Positions 10,279 to 23,000 of a DNA stretch of 64,000 nt are shown here, piece after piece. The stretch comes from Actimicrobium sp. CCC2.4. Its GTDB lineage: Bacteria > Pseudomonadota > Gammaproteobacteria > Burkholderiales > Burkholderiaceae_D. The notes beneath the pieces are model-generated. The model did no database searches and was not told the DNA's origin. It saw only the letters and a list, made by a program, of their open reading frames with translations. Position 1 is the first letter of the stretch, and each line of letters starts with the position of its first letter. The position numbers and the translations under genes were made by a program. The DNA lies in the NCBI RefSeq assembly GCF_034347385.1, contig NZ_CP133777.1, positions 124,001-188,000 of the forward strand, in the 5' to 3' direction.

Positions 10279-10596
10279 TTATTGCAATTTAATTTCCACA
10301 TCAACGCCAGCTGGCAAATCCAGCTTCATCAACGCATCAACTGTTTTATCAGTAGGGTCAACAATATCCATCAAACGAACATGAGTACGAATTTCAAACT
10401 GATCACGCGACGTTTTGTTTACGTGGGGTGAGCGCAGGACATCGAAGCGTTGAATACGTGTTGGCAGTGGGACAGGTCCCTTAACTACGGCACCGGTACG
10501 TTTTGCTGTCTCAACGATCTCAAGGGCTGACTGATCAATCAGACGGTAGTCGAATGCTTTAAGACGGATACGGATTTTTTGGTTAGGGCTAGACAT
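10279..10596 (-). CDS. rpsJ: 30S ribosomal protein S10
   Basis: Small-subunit head protein that also pairs with NusB in antitermination. The 105-aa product starts [21 protein letters not shown] and contains [13 protein letters not shown]. It is the first gene of the S10 cluster, separated by 80 bp from tufA upstream. Confidence 0.98.
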   Translation of the reverse strand: MSSPNQKIRIRLKAFDYRLIDQSALEIVETAKRTGAVVKGPVPLPTRIQRFDVLRSPHVNKTSRDQFEIRTHVRLMDIVDPTDKTVDALMKLDLPAGVDVEIKLQ

Positions 10597-10616
10597 GGCA
10601 ATCCTTAAAAGAGCGA

Positions 10617-10640
10617 GCCACGGATTAAGTTATCCGTGGC
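10617..10640 (-). promoter_or_regulatory. Stem-loop upstream of rpsJ
   Basis: A perfect 9-bp inverted repeat (10617-10625 with 10632-10640) with a 6-nt loop lies in the tufA-rpsJ gap about 20 bp before rpsJ. No U-tract follows immediately on the minus strand, so it looks more like a leader or processing hairpin than a terminator. A poor promoter-like pair (TTGTCA, 15 bp, TAATAT) lies just upstream of it in the reading direction. Confidence 0.5.
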
Positions 10641-10676
10641 AATATTAGCCAAACATCTTGTTTGACAACTAGTAAA

Positions 10677-11867
10677 TTACTCGATGATTTTGGCAACAAC
10701 ACCGGCACCAACCGTACGACCACCTTCGCGTATAGCAAAACGCAAACCTTCTTCCATCGCGATCGGGTTGATCAGCATGACGGTTATCGATACGTTATCG
10801 CCAGGCATTACCATTTCTTTGTCTGCTGGCAATTCAATCGATCCGGTCACGTCTGTCGTGCGGAAGTAGAACTGTGGGCGGTAATTATTGAAAAACGGTG
10901 TGTGACGACCGCCTTCGTCTTTCGATAATACATAAATTTCACCCGTGAAATGCTTATGTGGCTTGATCGTGTTTGGCTTCGCCAAAACTTGACCCCGCTC
11001 CACGTCTTCACGTTTTGTGCCGCGCAGCAGCACGCCAACGTTGTCGCCTGCTTGACCTTGGTCCAACAGCTTGCGGAACATTTCAACACCAGTACATGTT
11101 GTCTTTTGTGTGTCACGGATCCCGATAATTTCCAGTTCTTCGCCTACTTTGACGATACCGCGCTCAATACGGCCGGTTACCACTGTACCGCGGCCTGAGA
11201 TCGAGAACACATCTTCGACTGGCAGCAGGAACGCGCCATCAATCGCCCGCTCTGGTGTAGGAATGTACGTATCCAGCGCATCAGCCAACTTCATGATTGC
11301 TTGCTCACCCAACGGGCCCGTATCGCCTTCCAGGGCCAATTTTGCAGAACCTTGAATGATTGGCAAATCGTCGCCTGGGAATTCATACTTGACCAGCAGT
11401 TCCCGCACTTCCATTTCGACCAGCTCAAGCAGTTCGGCGTCATCCACCATATCGCACTTGTTCAGGAAAACAATGATGTACGGAACGCCGACCTGACGCG
11501 CCAGCAGGATGTGCTCGCGCGTTTGTGGCATCGGGCCGTCCGCTGCCGAACACACCAGGATCGCGCCATCCATCTGCGCGGCACCTGTAATCATGTTTTT
11601 CACATAGTCCGCGTGACCTGGGCAGTCAACGTGCGCGTAGTGGCGCGCCGCTGTTTCGTACTCAACGTGTGCCGTATTGATCGTGATGCCGCGTGCCTTT
11701 TCTTCTGGCGCTGCATCGATCTGGTCATAGGCCTTCGCCTCACCGCCAAACTTCTTGGACAGTACGGTAGCTATCGCTGCTGTCAACGTGGTCTTGCCGT
11801 GGTCGACGTGGCCAATCGTGCCCACATTCACGTGCGGCTTGGTCCGCTCAAATTTACTCTTTGCCAT
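10677..11867 (-). CDS. tufA: Elongation factor Tu, copy A (str operon)
   Basis: GTPase that delivers aminoacyl-tRNA to the ribosome. The 396-aa protein has the P-loop GHVDHGKT (about residues 18-25), [12 protein letters not shown] switch II, and the NKCD specificity motif. The protein is identical to that of the copy at 28157-29347. By eye the two DNA sequences differ at only two silent positions near the 3' end and diverge immediately outside the ORF. It lies 78 bp after fusA. Confidence 0.98.
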   Translation of the reverse strand: MAKSKFERTKPHVNVGTIGHVDHGKTTLTAAIATVLSKKFGGEAKAYDQIDAAPEEKARGITINTAHVEYETAARHYAHVDCPGHADYVKNMITGAAQMDGAILVCSAADGPMPQTREHILLARQVGVPYIIVFLNKCDMVDDAELLELVEMEVRELLVKYEFPGDDLPIIQGSAKLALEGDTGPLGEQAIMKLADALDTYIPTPERAIDGAFLLPVEDVFSISGRGTVVTGRIERGIVKVGEELEIIGIRDTQKTTCTGVEMFRKLLDQGQAGDNVGVLLRGTKREDVERGQVLAKPNTIKPHKHFTGEIYVLSKDEGGRHTPFFNNYRPQFYFRTTDVTGSIELPADKEMVMPGDNVSITVMLINPIAMEEGLRFAIREGGRTVGAGVVAKIIE

Positions 11868-11945
11868 TTTATTCTTCCTTCAAAAAGAACGATTTATCTA
11901 TCGGTGTAGTGGTCCGGCACCAAAGTGGGGACCACACTAACTTAA

Positions 11946-14051
11946 TTATTTGCCCTTGGAACTGACAATTGCTTCTGTCACGTTCTTTGGCGCCTCTGCA
12001 TAATGCTTGAATTCCATCGTGTAAGTTGCCCGACCTTGCGTTGCGGAACGCAGCGATGTCGAGTAACCGAACATTTCCGAAAGTGGCACTTCGGCTTTGA
12101 TGATCTTGCCACCGCCGCCGGCAATCTCGTCCATACCCTGAACCATACCGCGACGTGATGAGAGGTCACCCATTACCGACCCGGCGTAATCTTCAGGCGT
12201 TTCCACTTCAACCGACATCATCGGCTCGAGAATTACCGGACTAGCTTTGCGACAGCCGTCTTTGAAAGCCATCGATGCAGCCATACGGAATGCATTTTCA
12301 TTCGAATCAACGTCATGGTACGAACCGAAGAACAGCGTCACTTTGACGTCAACCACCGGATAGCCAGCCATTACGCCAGCGGTCAATGTTTCACGGACGC
12401 CTTTTTCGACTGCAGGGATATATTCGCGAGGAACGGTACCGCCTTTAATAGCATCAACGAATTCAAAACCAACACCTGGCGGCTGCGGTTCGATTTTCAA
12501 GACCACGTGTCCGTATTGCCCACGGCCACCTGATTGCTTGACAAACTTGCCTTCAATCTCTTCGCAAACCTTACGAATTGTTTCCCGATAGGCAACTTGT
12601 GGCTTACCAACCGTTGCCTCGACACCAAACTCGCGACGCATACGGTCGACGATGATCTCCAGGTGCAACTCACCCATACCGCCGATGATGGTCTGACCCG
12701 ACTCTTCATCTGTCTTTACGCGGAAAGAAGGATCTTCTTGGGCAAGACGGTTTAGCGCGAGCCCCATCTTCTCTTGATCAACCTTCGTTTTAGGCTCGAC
12801 GGCCTGAGAAATCACTGGCTCAGGAAATACCATGCGCTCCAGGGTAATGATTGCCGATGGATCGCACAACGTCTCACCGGTAGTGGCGTCTTTGAGACCA
12901 ACCGCCGCAGCGATATCGCCAGCATGTACTTCCTTGATTTCTTCGCGCTGGTTCGCATGCATTTGCAAAATCCGGCCGAGGCGCTCTTTTTTGTTTTTCA
13001 CCGGATTGAACACGGTATCACCAGACTTGACGGAACCGGAATATACGCGGAAGAAAATCAGTTGGCCAACAAACGGATCAGTCATGATCTTGAATGCGAG
13101 TGCTGAGAATTTCTCGGAGTCTTCTGCCTTGCGCTCGGTAGGCTGGTCATCTTCATCCAGACCCTTAACCGGCGGAATGTCCGCTGGCGATGGCAGGTAT
13201 TCAATAACGCCGTCAAGCATTGCCTGGACGCCCTTGTTCTTGAAAGCAGTACCGCACATCATTGGAACAATTTCTGCAGCAATGGTACGTTGGCGCAGAG
13301 CAGCCTTAATTTCGGCTTCCGACAAATCTCCCTCGTCGAGGTACTTATTCATCAGCTCTTCAGTGGCTTCAGCGGCTGCTTCCACCATCTTTTCCCGCCA
13401 TTCCTTAGCCTGCTCGAGGAGCTCTTCCGGGATTTCGCGGTAATCAAATTTCATACCTTGCGACGCATCATCCCAATAAATTGCTTTCATCTTGACCAGA
13501 TCGACTACACCAAGGAAGTTTTCTTCGGCACCAATAGGAATCTGTAGAGGAATCGGGTTCGCCTTCAAACGCGCACGCATTTGATCGTAGACCTTGAAGA
13601 AGTTCGCGCCTGTGCGATCCATCTTGTTCACGAACGCGAGGCGTGGCACGCCATATTTGTTGGCCTGACGCCATACGGTTTCCGATTGCGGCTGAACGCC
13701 ACCAACAGCACAGTAGACCATACATGCGCCATCAAGCACACGCATCGACCGCTCTACTTCAATCGTAAAGTCGACGTGACCTGGCGTATCAATGATGTTG
13801 ATGTGGTGTTCAGGGAAGTTGTTAGCCATGCCCTTCCAGAAACAAGTCGTCGCAGCGGACGTAATCGTGATGCCGCGCTCTTGCTCTTGCTCCATCCAGT
13901 CCATGGTGGCCGCGCCATCATGCACTTCACCGATTTTGTGATTTACACCTGTGTAGAACAGTACGCGCTCGGTCGTGGTGGTCTTGCCGGCGTCAATGTG
14001 AGCGGAGATACCAATGTTCCGATAGCGCTCAATGGGGGTCTTGCGGGCCAT
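11946..14051 (-). CDS. fusA: Elongation factor G
   Basis: Translocation GTPase. The 701-aa protein has the P-loop [16 protein letters not shown], switch [18 protein letters not shown], and [10 protein letters not shown]. Domains II-V follow at usual length. It sits in the str operon between rpsG (122 bp upstream) and tufA. No second fusA is in the window. Confidence 0.98.
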   Translation of the reverse strand: MARKTPIERYRNIGISAHIDAGKTTTTERVLFYTGVNHKIGEVHDGAATMDWMEQEQERGITITSAATTCFWKGMANNFPEHHINIIDTPGHVDFTIEVERSMRVLDGACMVYCAVGGVQPQSETVWRQANKYGVPRLAFVNKMDRTGANFFKVYDQMRARLKANPIPLQIPIGAEENFLGVVDLVKMKAIYWDDASQGMKFDYREIPEELLEQAKEWREKMVEAAAEATEELMNKYLDEGDLSEAEIKAALRQRTIAAEIVPMMCGTAFKNKGVQAMLDGVIEYLPSPADIPPVKGLDEDDQPTERKAEDSEKFSALAFKIMTDPFVGQLIFFRVYSGSVKSGDTVFNPVKNKKERLGRILQMHANQREEIKEVHAGDIAAAVGLKDATTGETLCDPSAIITLERMVFPEPVISQAVEPKTKVDQEKMGLALNRLAQEDPSFRVKTDEESGQTIIGGMGELHLEIIVDRMRREFGVEATVGKPQVAYRETIRKVCEEIEGKFVKQSGGRGQYGHVVLKIEPQPPGVGFEFVDAIKGGTVPREYIPAVEKGVRETLTAGVMAGYPVVDVKVTLFFGSYHDVDSNENAFRMAASMAFKDGCRKASPVILEPMMSVEVETPEDYAGSVMGDLSSRRGMVQGMDEIAGGGGKIIKAEVPLSEMFGYSTSLRSATQGRATYTMEFKHYAEAPKNVTEAIVSSKGK

Positions 14052-14173
14052 AGTTGATCCTAAATCTTTTTAATGAACAAAACCGAGCGCCATCTATTCA
14101 ATGTGCCCGGCCTCGAACAAGTTACTTTTGCGACCAGCGAGGCATGCACAAGGCAGCTCCACCAATCGATATA

Positions 14174-14644
14174 TTAGAAGCGGAAGTGCGAGAACGCCTT
14201 GTTCGCTTCTGCCATGCGATGCACTTCATCGCGTTTTTTCATTGCACCGCCACGGCCTTCAGCGGCTTCGAGCAGTTCACCACCCAGACGCTGTGGCATC
14301 GATTTTTCGCTACGCTTGTTGGCGGCTTCACGCAACCAACGCATCGACAGCGCCATACGGCGAACTGGACGAACTTCGACCGGCACCTGGTAGTTTGCAC
14401 CACCAACTCGGCGCGATTTTACTTCAACCAGAGGTTTGCAGTTGCCGATAGCAGCAGCGAACACTTCCAACGGATCTTTACCTGATTTTGCATTAATGTG
14501 CTCGAAAGCACCATAAATGATATTTTCAGCGACTGACTTCTTACCCGACAACATCAGCACATTGACGAACTTGGCAACATCAACATTACCGAACTTTGGA
14601 TCCGGCAAAATATCCCGCTTGGGGACTTCACGACGACGTGGCAT
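14174..14644 (-). CDS. rpsG: 30S ribosomal protein S7
   Basis: Primary 16S rRNA-binding protein of the head; in E. coli it regulates the str operon. The 156-aa product starts [19 protein letters not shown]; five further in-frame codons upstream are rejected as they do not fit the family. It lies between rpsL and fusA. Confidence 0.98.
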   Translation of the reverse strand: MPRRREVPKRDILPDPKFGNVDVAKFVNVLMLSGKKSVAENIIYGAFEHINAKSGKDPLEVFAAAIGNCKPLVEVKSRRVGGANYQVPVEVRPVRRMALSMRWLREAANKRSEKSMPQRLGGELLEAAEGRGGAMKKRDEVHRMAEANKAFSHFRF

Positions 14645-14782
14645 TTCGATTCCCTTCAATCTTCAGTTGAGCGCGCATCCCATTGGATTACTCACTCCAG
14701 AACAGCCATCATAGCCATTCACTTACTCGGCCCATTTGGGACCGACACCTGCTCCGCTCACTTTGAGCGAAACTATCTAGTA

Positions 14783-15166
14783 TTACTTCTTGCCAGCTTT
14801 AGCGCGCTTAGTACCGTACTTCGAACGCGATTGCTTGCGATCCTTGACGCCTTGAGTATCCAATGCCCCGCGAACCATGTGATAACGCACACCCGGCAAA
14901 TCTTTCACACGACCACCGCGCAGCAAAACCACGCTATGTTCCTGCAAATTGTGACCTTCACCACCAATGTACGAAATTACTTCGAATCCATTGGTCAGGC
15001 GAACTTTCGCGACTTTACGCAAAGCCGAGTTTGGCTTTTTTGGAGTCGTTGTGTAAACGCGCGTACATACGCCACGTTTTTGCGGGCTGTTTTCCAGCGC
15101 CGGCGATTTGCTCTTGACACGTGCTGAAACACGCGGCTGGCGAATCAATTGATTGATGGTTGGCAT
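14783..15166 (-). CDS. rpsL: 30S ribosomal protein S12
   Basis: Decoding-centre protein. The 127-aa product has the two conserved segments [13 protein letters not shown] and [13 protein letters not shown], with wild-type Lys residues at the positions whose change gives streptomycin resistance in E. coli. It is the first gene of the str operon, with a 5' leader of about 160 nt behind the promoter at 15334-15362. Confidence 0.98.
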   Translation of the reverse strand: MPTINQLIRQPRVSARVKSKSPALENSPQKRGVCTRVYTTTPKKPNSALRKVAKVRLTNGFEVISYIGGEGHNLQEHSVVLLRGGRVKDLPGVRYHMVRGALDTQGVKDRKQSRSKYGTKRAKAGKK

Positions 15167-15275
15167 CGCTCTAAACCCAACTAAAATTACTTCTGTTAAC
15201 AGATCCCGAAAACGGTTGTCCGGGGACTAAAAAAATGCGGCGTGAGTTGCTTGCTCTGCGCGATCTCTGCGATAC

Positions 15276-15310
15276 CAGGCTGAGCCTGTCTGAAAAGTCA
15301 GATCTGACTT
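15276..15310 (-). promoter_or_regulatory. Palindromes in the str operon leader
   Basis: The 312-bp rpoC-rpsL gap (15167-15478) holds the str promoter, the rpoC terminator and this leader. Here a perfect 16-bp palindrome (15295-15310, centre AGATCT) is followed by a 5-bp hairpin with a 3-nt loop (15276-15288). Both fall shortly downstream of the predicted transcription start, so they could act as an operator or fold in the leader RNA. No function is known to me. Confidence 0.5.
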
Positions 15311-15333
15311 AAGGATAAAATCGAGAACTCGCG

Positions 15334-15362
15334 AGTATAGACGCGACACGCGAGAGCGTCAA
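15334..15362 (-). promoter_or_regulatory. str operon promoter (sigma-70 type)
   Basis: On the minus strand TTGACG (-35, 15357-15362) and TATACT (-10, 15334-15339) are separated by exactly 17 bp. This is a near-consensus sigma-70 promoter pointing at rpsL, with a predicted start near 15327. It sits just downstream of the rpoC terminator, so str transcription can restart independently. Confidence 0.85.
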
Positions 15363-15420
15363 TCAATCCGCACCGATAATTCTTGCTCCACTTACTCTTT
15401 GAATACGAAACGGATCACGA

Positions 15421-15458
15421 AATAAAAACGACGCCAGGCTGACAACCCTGGCGTCGTT
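15421..15458 (-). terminator. Intrinsic terminator after rpoC
   Basis: A perfect 12-bp stem (15427-15438 with 15447-15458) and 8-nt loop is followed on the minus strand by a U-rich run (TTTTATT). It lies about 20 bp after the rpoC stop and ends the tRNA-tuf-rpoBC transcription block. Confidence 0.9.
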
Positions 15459-15478
15459 CTGGATAAAGCTGAGACTTT

Positions 15479-18400
15479 TTACGCCTCGGTGTCGGCAGGA
15501 CCGCTAATGTCTGCCATCTGGGCTTCGAACTCGGCGTTACGCGCCACTTTCTCGGCTTGCAGCAAGGCGGTACGCTCTTCGGCCTCCCATGTTTCCTTTT
15601 CCTTGCGTGCACGATGGAACGCAAGTCCTGTACCTGCAGGAATCAATCGACCGACAATCACGTTTTCTTTAAGGCCACGCAATCCATCGCGTTTACCCAT
15701 AATTGCGGCCTCAGTCAGAACACGGGTGGTTTCTTGGAACGATGCTGCCGAGATGAACGAATCTGTCGACAACGACGCTTTGGTAATACCCAACAACACG
15801 TTTTCGTACGTTGCAGGAATCTTGCCAGCAGCATTGACGCGATCGTTTTCATCCAGCAATTCTGAACGCTCGACTTGCTCACCAGTGATGTAATTCGCAT
15901 CGCCAGCATCAACGATCTGCACCCGACGCAACATCTGGCGCACGATCACTTCAATGTGCTTGTCATTGATCTTCACACCTTGCAAGCGATACACATCCTG
16001 TACTTCATCGACGATGTAACGCGCGAGCGCTTCGATACCCAGCAAGCGCAGGATGTCTTGCGGATCAGCTGGGCCATCAACAATCATTTCTCCTTTGTTG
16101 ACGACCTGACCGTCATGCACCAGCACTTGCTTGTCTTTGGTGATCAGGAACTCATGCTTGTTGCCATCCATGTCAGTGATCTCGAGGCGCTGCTTTCCTT
16201 TGGTTTCCTTGCCGAAGGCAACGGTACCCGTTACCTCTGCGAGCATGCCGGCGTCTTTTGGCGACCGCGCTTCAAACAACTCGGCCACACGCGGCAGACC
16301 ACCGGTGATGTCGCGCGTTTTTTGCGATTCAGTAGGAATACGCGCCAGCACTTCACCGACTGTGACGTGCTGACCGTCCTTGACCGTAATCAGTGCGCCG
16401 ACCTGGAAGCCGATCGTTACCGCATGCTCGGTACCGGCGATCTTGACTTCTTCGCCTTGTTCGTTAAGCAGTTTCACTTGCGGACGAACTGTCTTACTGA
16501 CCGAACCGCGACGCTTCGCATCGATGACTACCATGGTCGACAGACCCGTTACTTCATCCACTTGACGAGCAACCGTCGAACCTTCTTCGACGTTCTCGAA
16601 GCGGACGGTACCGGCGTACTCGGTGATGATCGGACGCGTCAAAGGATCCCATGTTGCCAACGGAATACCTGCTTTGATCACCAGGCCGTCATGTACGCTC
16701 AATGTCGCGCCATAAGGCACCTTGTGACGCTCACGTTCACGGCCATGGTCATCGGTAATCAATACCTCGCCGGACCGGGAAATGACAATCTGGCCACCCT
16801 TACCGTTCGTGACGTAACGCATGGTTGCTGTAAAGCGAACAATACCGTTCGACTTCGCTTCCACCGACGATGCCACCGCAGCGCGAGACGCCGCTCCACC
16901 GATATGGAAGGTACGCATAGTCAACTGGGTACCTGGTTCACCGATCGACTGGGCGGCAATAACGCCGACAGCCTCACCCGCATTGACCAGCACGCCACGA
17001 CCGAGATCCCGACCGTAACACATACCGCAAAGGCCATAACGCGTGTCGCAGGTCAGCGGGGTACGCACCTTAACTTCATCAATGCCAAGACGTTCGATCT
17101 CTTCGACACCATCCTCATCGAGCAACGTACCCGCCGGGAACAGTGTCGCCTGGGTTTCAGGATTGACGATGTCGTTGGCTGCAACCCGACCAAGAATACG
17201 GTCACGCAGTGCCTCAATCACTTCACCGCCTTCGACCATTGCCTTCATGGACGCACCGTTGGACGTACCGCAGTCATCTTCAATTACAACCAGATCCTGC
17301 GTTACGTCGACCAAACGACGCGTCAGGTAGCCGGAATTAGCCGTTTTCAATGCGGTATCTGCCAGACCTTTACGCGCACCGTGGGTCGAAATGAAGTACT
17401 GGAGTACGTTTAGGCCTTCGCGGAAATTCGCGGTAATTGGCGTCTCGATAATCGAGCCATCCGGTTTGGCCATCAAGCCGCGCATCCCTGCCAACTGGCG
17501 AATCTGCGCTGCTGATCCACGCGCACCGGAGTCCGCCATCATGTAAATCGCATTGAACGATTCCTGAGTCGACCTGGACCCGTCACGACGAACCACATCC
17601 TCAACTTTGAGCTGGTCCATCATGGCCTTACCGACGTCGTCACCAGCTTTGCCCCAGATATCGACCACTTTGTTGTAGCGCTCGCCAGCGGTCACGAGAC
17701 CGGACGAATACTGCTGTTCGATCTGTTTGACTTCTTGCTCGGCTGTGGCGATCAGCGTGACTTTCTGCGGCGGTACCAGCATGTCATCGACACAAATCGA
17801 GATACCGGCGCGCGTCGCCAAGCGGAAGCCCGACTGCATTAACTGATCGGCGAACACCACCGTCGCACGCAGGCCGCACTTGCGGAATGACGTGTTGATC
17901 AGCTTCGAGATTTCTTTCTTTTTCAATGCACGGTTCAGCACGCTGAATGGCAATCCCTTCGGCAGGATTTCCGACAGGATTGCGCGGCCAATCGTTGTTT
18001 CGTAACGGGTAATGGTCTTCTCGAATTCACCGGTTTCCAGATTTTTGGGAAACTCGGTGATGCGCACTGTCACGCGGGTCGTCAGTTCGACTTCCTTGTT
18101 ATCGTAGGCGCGAATAACTTCGGACACATCCGGGAACATCATCCCTTCGTTCTTGCCATTGATTTTTTCGCGAGTAGCGTAGTACAGGCCCAGCACGATA
18201 TCCTGCGAAGGAACGATCGACGGTTCTCCGTTCGATGGGAACAGGATGTTGTTAGAGGCCAGCATCAATGTGCGAGCTTCCATCTGGGCTTCGATCGACA
18301 GTGGAACGTGGACCGCCATTTGGTCGCCGTCAAAGTCTGCGTTGAATGCGGCGCAAACCAATGGATGCAGTTGAATCGCCTTACCTTCGATCAACACGGG

Positions 18401-19714
18401 CTCGAATGCCTGAATGCCAAGACGATGCAAGGTTGGGGCACGATTGAGCATGACCGGATGTTCGCGGATCACGTCTTCGAGGATGTCCCAAACGACAGGC
18501 TCCTGAATTTCAACGAGTTTCTTCGCAGCCTTGATCGTGGTCGCCAGACCCATCAATTCAAGCTTGTTAAAAATGAAAGGCTTGAACAGTTCCAGCGCCA
18601 TCAACTTCGGCAAACCGCACTGATGCAATTTCAGTTGGGGGCCCACGACGATGACCGAGCGACCGGAATAATCGACACGTTTTCCCAACAAGTTCTGACG
18701 GAAACGACCGCCCTTTCCCTTAATCATCTCCGCCAGTGACTTCAGCGGACGCTTGTTGGCACCTGTCATTGCCTTACCGCGACGACCATTGTCAAGCAAC
18801 GAATCGACGGCTTCCTGCAACATCCGTTTCTCGTTACGCGTAATGATTTCCGGAGCGCGCAATTCCATCAGGCGCTTCAAGCGGTTATTACGGTTAATGA
18901 CACGACGATACAGGTCGTTCAAATCAGAAGTAGCGAAACGACCACCATCAAGCGGCACAAGGGGACGCAACTCTGGCGGCAGCACCGGCAACACTTCCAT
19001 GATCATCCAGTCAGGCTTGATACCCGAACGTTGGAAGGCCTCAAGGACTTTCAGGCGCTTAGCGTATTTCTTGATTTTGGCTTCGGACTTCGACTCTTTG
19101 AGTTCCTGGCGCAGCATCTCTGCGTCGCGATCGATGTCAATCGAACGGAGCAATTCACGAATGCCTTCTGCACCCATGAATGCAGTGAAGTCATCACCGA
19201 ATTCTTCGTACTTGGCCGCGTAATCATCTTCCGACATGATCTGGCACTTCTTCAGCGGAGTCATGCCCGGATCTGTGACAACATAGGCTTCAAAGTACAA
19301 AACGCGCTCGATATCCCGCAACGTCATGTCGAGGACCATTCCCAAACGAGACGGCAATGATTTGAGAAACCAGATATGCGCGGTTGGCGAGGCCAACTCA
19401 ATGTGACCCATACGCTCGCGGCGCACTTTTGCCAACGTTACTTCGACACCGCATTTTTCGCAGATAACACCACGATGTTTGAGGCGCTTATATTTTCCGC
19501 AGAGGCATTCGTAATCTTTGATCGGGCCAAAAATCTTGGCACAAAACAGACCGTCGCGCTCTGGCTTGAAAGTACGATAGTTAATGGTTTCCGGCTTCTT
19601 GACTTCGCCGTAGGACCACGAACGGATCTTTTCAGGTGACGCAAGACCAATCTTGATGGCGTCGAACTGTTCGTTTTGCTGAACTTGCTTGAATAAATCG
19701 AGCAGTGCTTTCAT
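15479..19714 (-). CDS. rpoC: DNA-directed RNA polymerase subunit beta'
   Basis: Catalytic subunit of RNA polymerase. The 1411-aa protein has the N-terminal zinc site (CLCGKY ... CEKCGVEV, about residues 70-90), the catalytic [12 protein letters not shown] near residue 460 that holds the Mg2+ aspartates, and the second zinc site [15 protein letters not shown] near 900. Length matches other Burkholderiales. Unusually, 301 bp with a terminator-like hairpin separate it from rpoB. Confidence 0.98.
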   Translation of the reverse strand: MKALLDLFKQVQQNEQFDAIKIGLASPEKIRSWSYGEVKKPETINYRTFKPERDGLFCAKIFGPIKDYECLCGKYKRLKHRGVICEKCGVEVTLAKVRRERMGHIELASPTAHIWFLKSLPSRLGMVLDMTLRDIERVLYFEAYVVTDPGMTPLKKCQIMSEDDYAAKYEEFGDDFTAFMGAEGIRELLRSIDIDRDAEMLRQELKESKSEAKIKKYAKRLKVLEAFQRSGIKPDWMIMEVLPVLPPELRPLVPLDGGRFATSDLNDLYRRVINRNNRLKRLMELRAPEIITRNEKRMLQEAVDSLLDNGRRGKAMTGANKRPLKSLAEMIKGKGGRFRQNLLGKRVDYSGRSVIVVGPQLKLHQCGLPKLMALELFKPFIFNKLELMGLATTIKAAKKLVEIQEPVVWDILEDVIREHPVMLNRAPTLHRLGIQAFEPVLIEGKAIQLHPLVCAAFNADFDGDQMAVHVPLSIEAQMEARTLMLASNNILFPSNGEPSIVPSQDIVLGLYYATREKINGKNEGMMFPDVSEVIRAYDNKEVELTTRVTVRITEFPKNLETGEFEKTITRYETTIGRAILSEILPKGLPFSVLNRALKKKEISKLINTSFRKCGLRATVVFADQLMQSGFRLATRAGISICVDDMLVPPQKVTLIATAEQEVKQIEQQYSSGLVTAGERYNKVVDIWGKAGDDVGKAMMDQLKVEDVVRRDGSRSTQESFNAIYMMADSGARGSAAQIRQLAGMRGLMAKPDGSIIETPITANFREGLNVLQYFISTHGARKGLADTALKTANSGYLTRRLVDVTQDLVVIEDDCGTSNGASMKAMVEGGEVIEALRDRILGRVAANDIVNPETQATLFPAGTLLDEDGVEEIERLGIDEVKVRTPLTCDTRYGLCGMCYGRDLGRGVLVNAGEAVGVIAAQSIGEPGTQLTMRTFHIGGAASRAAVASSVEAKSNGIVRFTATMRYVTNGKGGQIVISRSGEVLITDDHGRERERHKVPYGATLSVHDGLVIKAGIPLATWDPLTRPIITEYAGTVRFENVEEGSTVARQVDEVTGLSTMVVIDAKRRGSVSKTVRPQVKLLNEQGEEVKIAGTEHAVTIGFQVGALITVKDGQHVTVGEVLARIPTESQKTRDITGGLPRVAELFEARSPKDAGMLAEVTGTVAFGKETKGKQRLEITDMDGNKHEFLITKDKQVLVHDGQVVNKGEMIVDGPADPQDILRLLGIEALARYIVDEVQDVYRLQGVKINDKHIEVIVRQMLRRVQIVDAGDANYITGEQVERSELLDENDRVNAAGKIPATYENVLLGITKASLSTDSFISAASFQETTRVLTEAAIMGKRDGLRGLKENVIVGRLIPAGTGLAFHRARKEKETWEAEERTALLQAEKVARNAEFEAQMADISGPADTEA

Positions 19715-19865
19715 GGTTCACTCCAGGTTGCGTGAAAACGCTAGATGACTGACGAGGAGGATGAGCCGACTCCGCTTGACGACCCTGCTCGCATCAGCGG
19801 GAGAGCCCTGTTATGACACAGAGTTCCGCTAATACCGGGTACGGAAGGACACTTCCTTGTAACTG

Positions 19866-19895
19866 ACGTGCTGCTAACAAAAACGTGCTGCTAAC
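19866..19895. repeat. 13-bp direct repeat in the rpoB-rpoC gap
   Basis: The sequence ACGTGCTGCTAAC occurs at 19866-19878 and again at 19883-19895, a 17-bp period. The rest of the 301-bp gap (19715-20015) holds the terminator-like hairpin near rpoB and no promoter I can defend before rpoC. Confidence 0.6.
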
Positions 19896-19961
19896 TAATA
19901 TTAATTGCTTATCAAAAAGAAACCTTGTTGCACCAGTAACTACAGACCTGTTGGCCTGGCG

Positions 19962-20000
19962 AAAAAAGCCGCGACCCGCATTTTACGCGTATCGCGGCTT
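19962..20000 (-). terminator. Terminator-like hairpin between rpoB and rpoC
   Basis: A perfect 9-bp GC-rich stem (19966-19974 with 19992-20000) is followed on the minus strand directly by a run of six U residues (complement of 19962-19967). It begins about 16 bp after the rpoB stop. By form it is a Rho-independent terminator, though the 17-nt loop is large. It could set the rpoB:rpoC transcript ratio or be overridden by antitermination. Confidence 0.7.
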
Positions 20001-20015
20001 CTTTGTCTGAAACAA

Positions 20016-23000
20016 TTAATCGCGTTCGAGATCGATATCGATACCAAGCGAACGGATTTCCTTGACCAGAACGTTAAACGATTCAGGCATGCCGGCATCG
20101 ATCACATGGTCGCCTTTGACCAGATTTTCATACACTTTGGTACGGCCATTCACGTCATCGGACTTCACAGTTAACATTTCCTGCAAAACATATGACGCAC
20201 CATATGCTTCCAGCGCCCACACTTCCATCTCACCAAAACGCTGTCCACCAAACTGAGCTTTACCACCCAGAGGCTGTTGCGTCACCAACGAGTATGGACC
20301 AGTCGAACGGGCATGCATCTTGTCATCAACCAGGTGATGCAACTTCAGCATGTGCATGTAGCCGACTGTGACTGACCGCTCAAAGGCTTCGCCGGTACGA
20401 CCATCGTACATAGTTACCTGGTTTTTGGATGGCGTCATTCCCAGCAACTTGGCTATGTGATCAGGGTAAGCCAAATCTAACATCCGACGAATCTCTTCCT
20501 CGTTAGCACCGTCAAACACTGGGGTTGCAAATGGTACGCCATGCTTCAGATTCGACGACAACTCGAGGATCTCATCGTCCGAGAAACTGTCAAGATCTTC
20601 GCTCTTACCAGACTCGTTATAAATCACGGTCAGGAATTTACGAAGCTCGGCAGCTTTGGCTTGTACCTTCAACATTTCACCAATTCGCAGCCCTAGGCCC
20701 TTAGCAGCCCAGCCTAAATGGACTTCGAGAACCTGACCCACGTTCATCCGGGATGGCACGCCCAGCGGGTTCAGTACGATGTCTGCTGGCGTACCGTCTG
20801 CCATGTAGGGCATGTCTTCAATAGGAACGATGCGAGATACCACACCCTTGTTACCGTGACGACCGGCCATCTTGTCGCCTGGCTGCAAGCGACGCTTGAC
20901 CGCCAGATACACTTTCACCATCTTTTGCACGCCTGGCGGCAACTCATCGCCTTGAGTCAGCTTCTTACGCTTTTCTTCAAAAGCCAAATCGAACTGATGC
21001 CGTTTTTCCGCTATCGATTCCTTGATTGCTTCGAGTGCAGTCGCAGCATCGTCGTCGGCAGGTCGGATATCGAACCAATGATATTTATCCAAATCCAGCA
21101 GGTACTCACTGGTAATCTTTGCGCCCTTGGCAATCTTCTTCGGACCACCATTTACGACCTTACCAACCAGCATTCTCTCAAGGCGCTGGAAGCCATCACC
21201 TTCCACGATACGCAACTGATCGTTAAGATCGAGACGGTAGCGCTTCAACTCATCATCGATAATCTGCTGTGCCCGCTTATCGCGAGGAATGCCTTCGCGT
21301 GTGAAGACCTGCACATCGATCACGGTGCCGATCATGCCTGATGGCACGCGCAGCGAGGTATCTTTGACGTCAGATGCTTTCTCACCGAAGATAGCACGCA
21401 GCAGCTTCTCTTCCGGCGTCAGTTGTGTTTCCCCTTTTGGCGTGACTTTACCGACCAAAGTATCCCCGGCTTCTACTTCAGCGCCGATATAGACAATTCC
21501 GGATTCATCAAGCCGGGCTAACTGATTTTCAGCCAGATTAGAGATATCGCGAGTGATCTCTTCGGCGCCGAGCTTAGTGTCACGTGCGACAACAGACAAC
21601 TCTTCAATATGAATAGATGTGTAGCGATCATCAGCCACGACTTTTTCAGAAATCAAAATCGAATCTTCAAAGTTATAGCCATTCCACGGCATAAATGCGA
21701 CCAACATGTTTTGACCGAGCGCTAGTTCACCAAGGTCAGTCGAAGCACCGTCGGCGATTACGTCATGTTTTGCAACACGGTCACCGACTTTCACGATTGG
21801 ACGCTGATTGATGTTGGTATTCTGGTTAGAGCGCGTGTACTTGATCAGGTTATAAATATCAACCCCGACTTCGCCGGCCGTAGCCTCTTCATCATTTACC
21901 CGAATTACAACACGACCAGCATCAATGTAATCGACCAGCCCACCACGCAAAGCCTGCACCGTAGTACCCGAGTCCACTGCCACAGTACGCTCAATACCTG
22001 TACCTACCAGCGCCTTTTCCGGACGCAAGCACGGAACTGCTTGACGCTGCATGTTCGCACCCATCAACGCACGGTTTGCATCATCGTGTTCGAGAAACGG
22101 AATCAGCGATGCAGCAACGGAAACCACTTGACCAGGTGCAACATCCATATACTGGACCCGCTCTGGCGACACGAGAATTGTTTCCCCGGCTTCACGAGCT
22201 GAAACCAACTCATCGGACAACCGGCCGTCGGTGTCAATTGTCGCGTTTGCCTGAGCAATAATGTAACGGCCTTCTTCGATCGCCGACAAATAGTCGATTT
22301 GTGAAGTGATTTTGCTGTCGTTGACTTTTCGATACGGCGTTTCAAGAAACCCATACTCGTTCAGCCGCGCATACAAAGCTAGCGAGTTAATCAATCCAAT
22401 GTTCGGACCTTCAGGCGTCTCAATCGGACAAACTCGACCGTAGTGGGTCGGATGCACGTCTCGCACCTCAAAACCGGCACGTTCACGGGTCAATCCACCA
22501 GGCCCAAGCGCTGATACGCGACGCTTGTGAGTGATCTCGGACAAAGGATTAGTTTGATCCATAAATTGAGACAACTGCGACGAACCAAAGAACTCACGAA
22601 TAGCGGCAGAAATCGGCTTTGAATTAATCAGATCGTGAGGCATCAAATTATCCGCTTCGGCTTGGCCGAGGCGTTCCTTAACAGCCCGTTCGACACGCAC
22701 CAAACCAGCGCGGAATTGATTTTCAGCCAGCTCACCAACGCACCGGACCCGACGATTTCCAAGGTGATCAATATCGTCGACTTCGCCACGACCGTTACGC
22801 AGTTCAACCAATATTTTGATTACTGCGAGGACATCATCATTTGAGAGTGTCATCATTCCGGTCAGTTCATCCCGACCAATCCGACGATTGAACTTCATCC
22901 GACCGACTGCTGATAAATCGTAGCGATCCTCGTTGTAGAACAACCCGTTAAATAGCGCTTCAACCGAGTCTTCAGTCGGCGGCTCGCCAGGGCGCATCAT

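Noticed and set aside
15875-17413. A 512-codon open frame on the plus strand
   Set aside because: It lies wholly antisense to rpoC, whose protein is unmistakable; the translation is Arg/His/Thr-rich and resembles no family.
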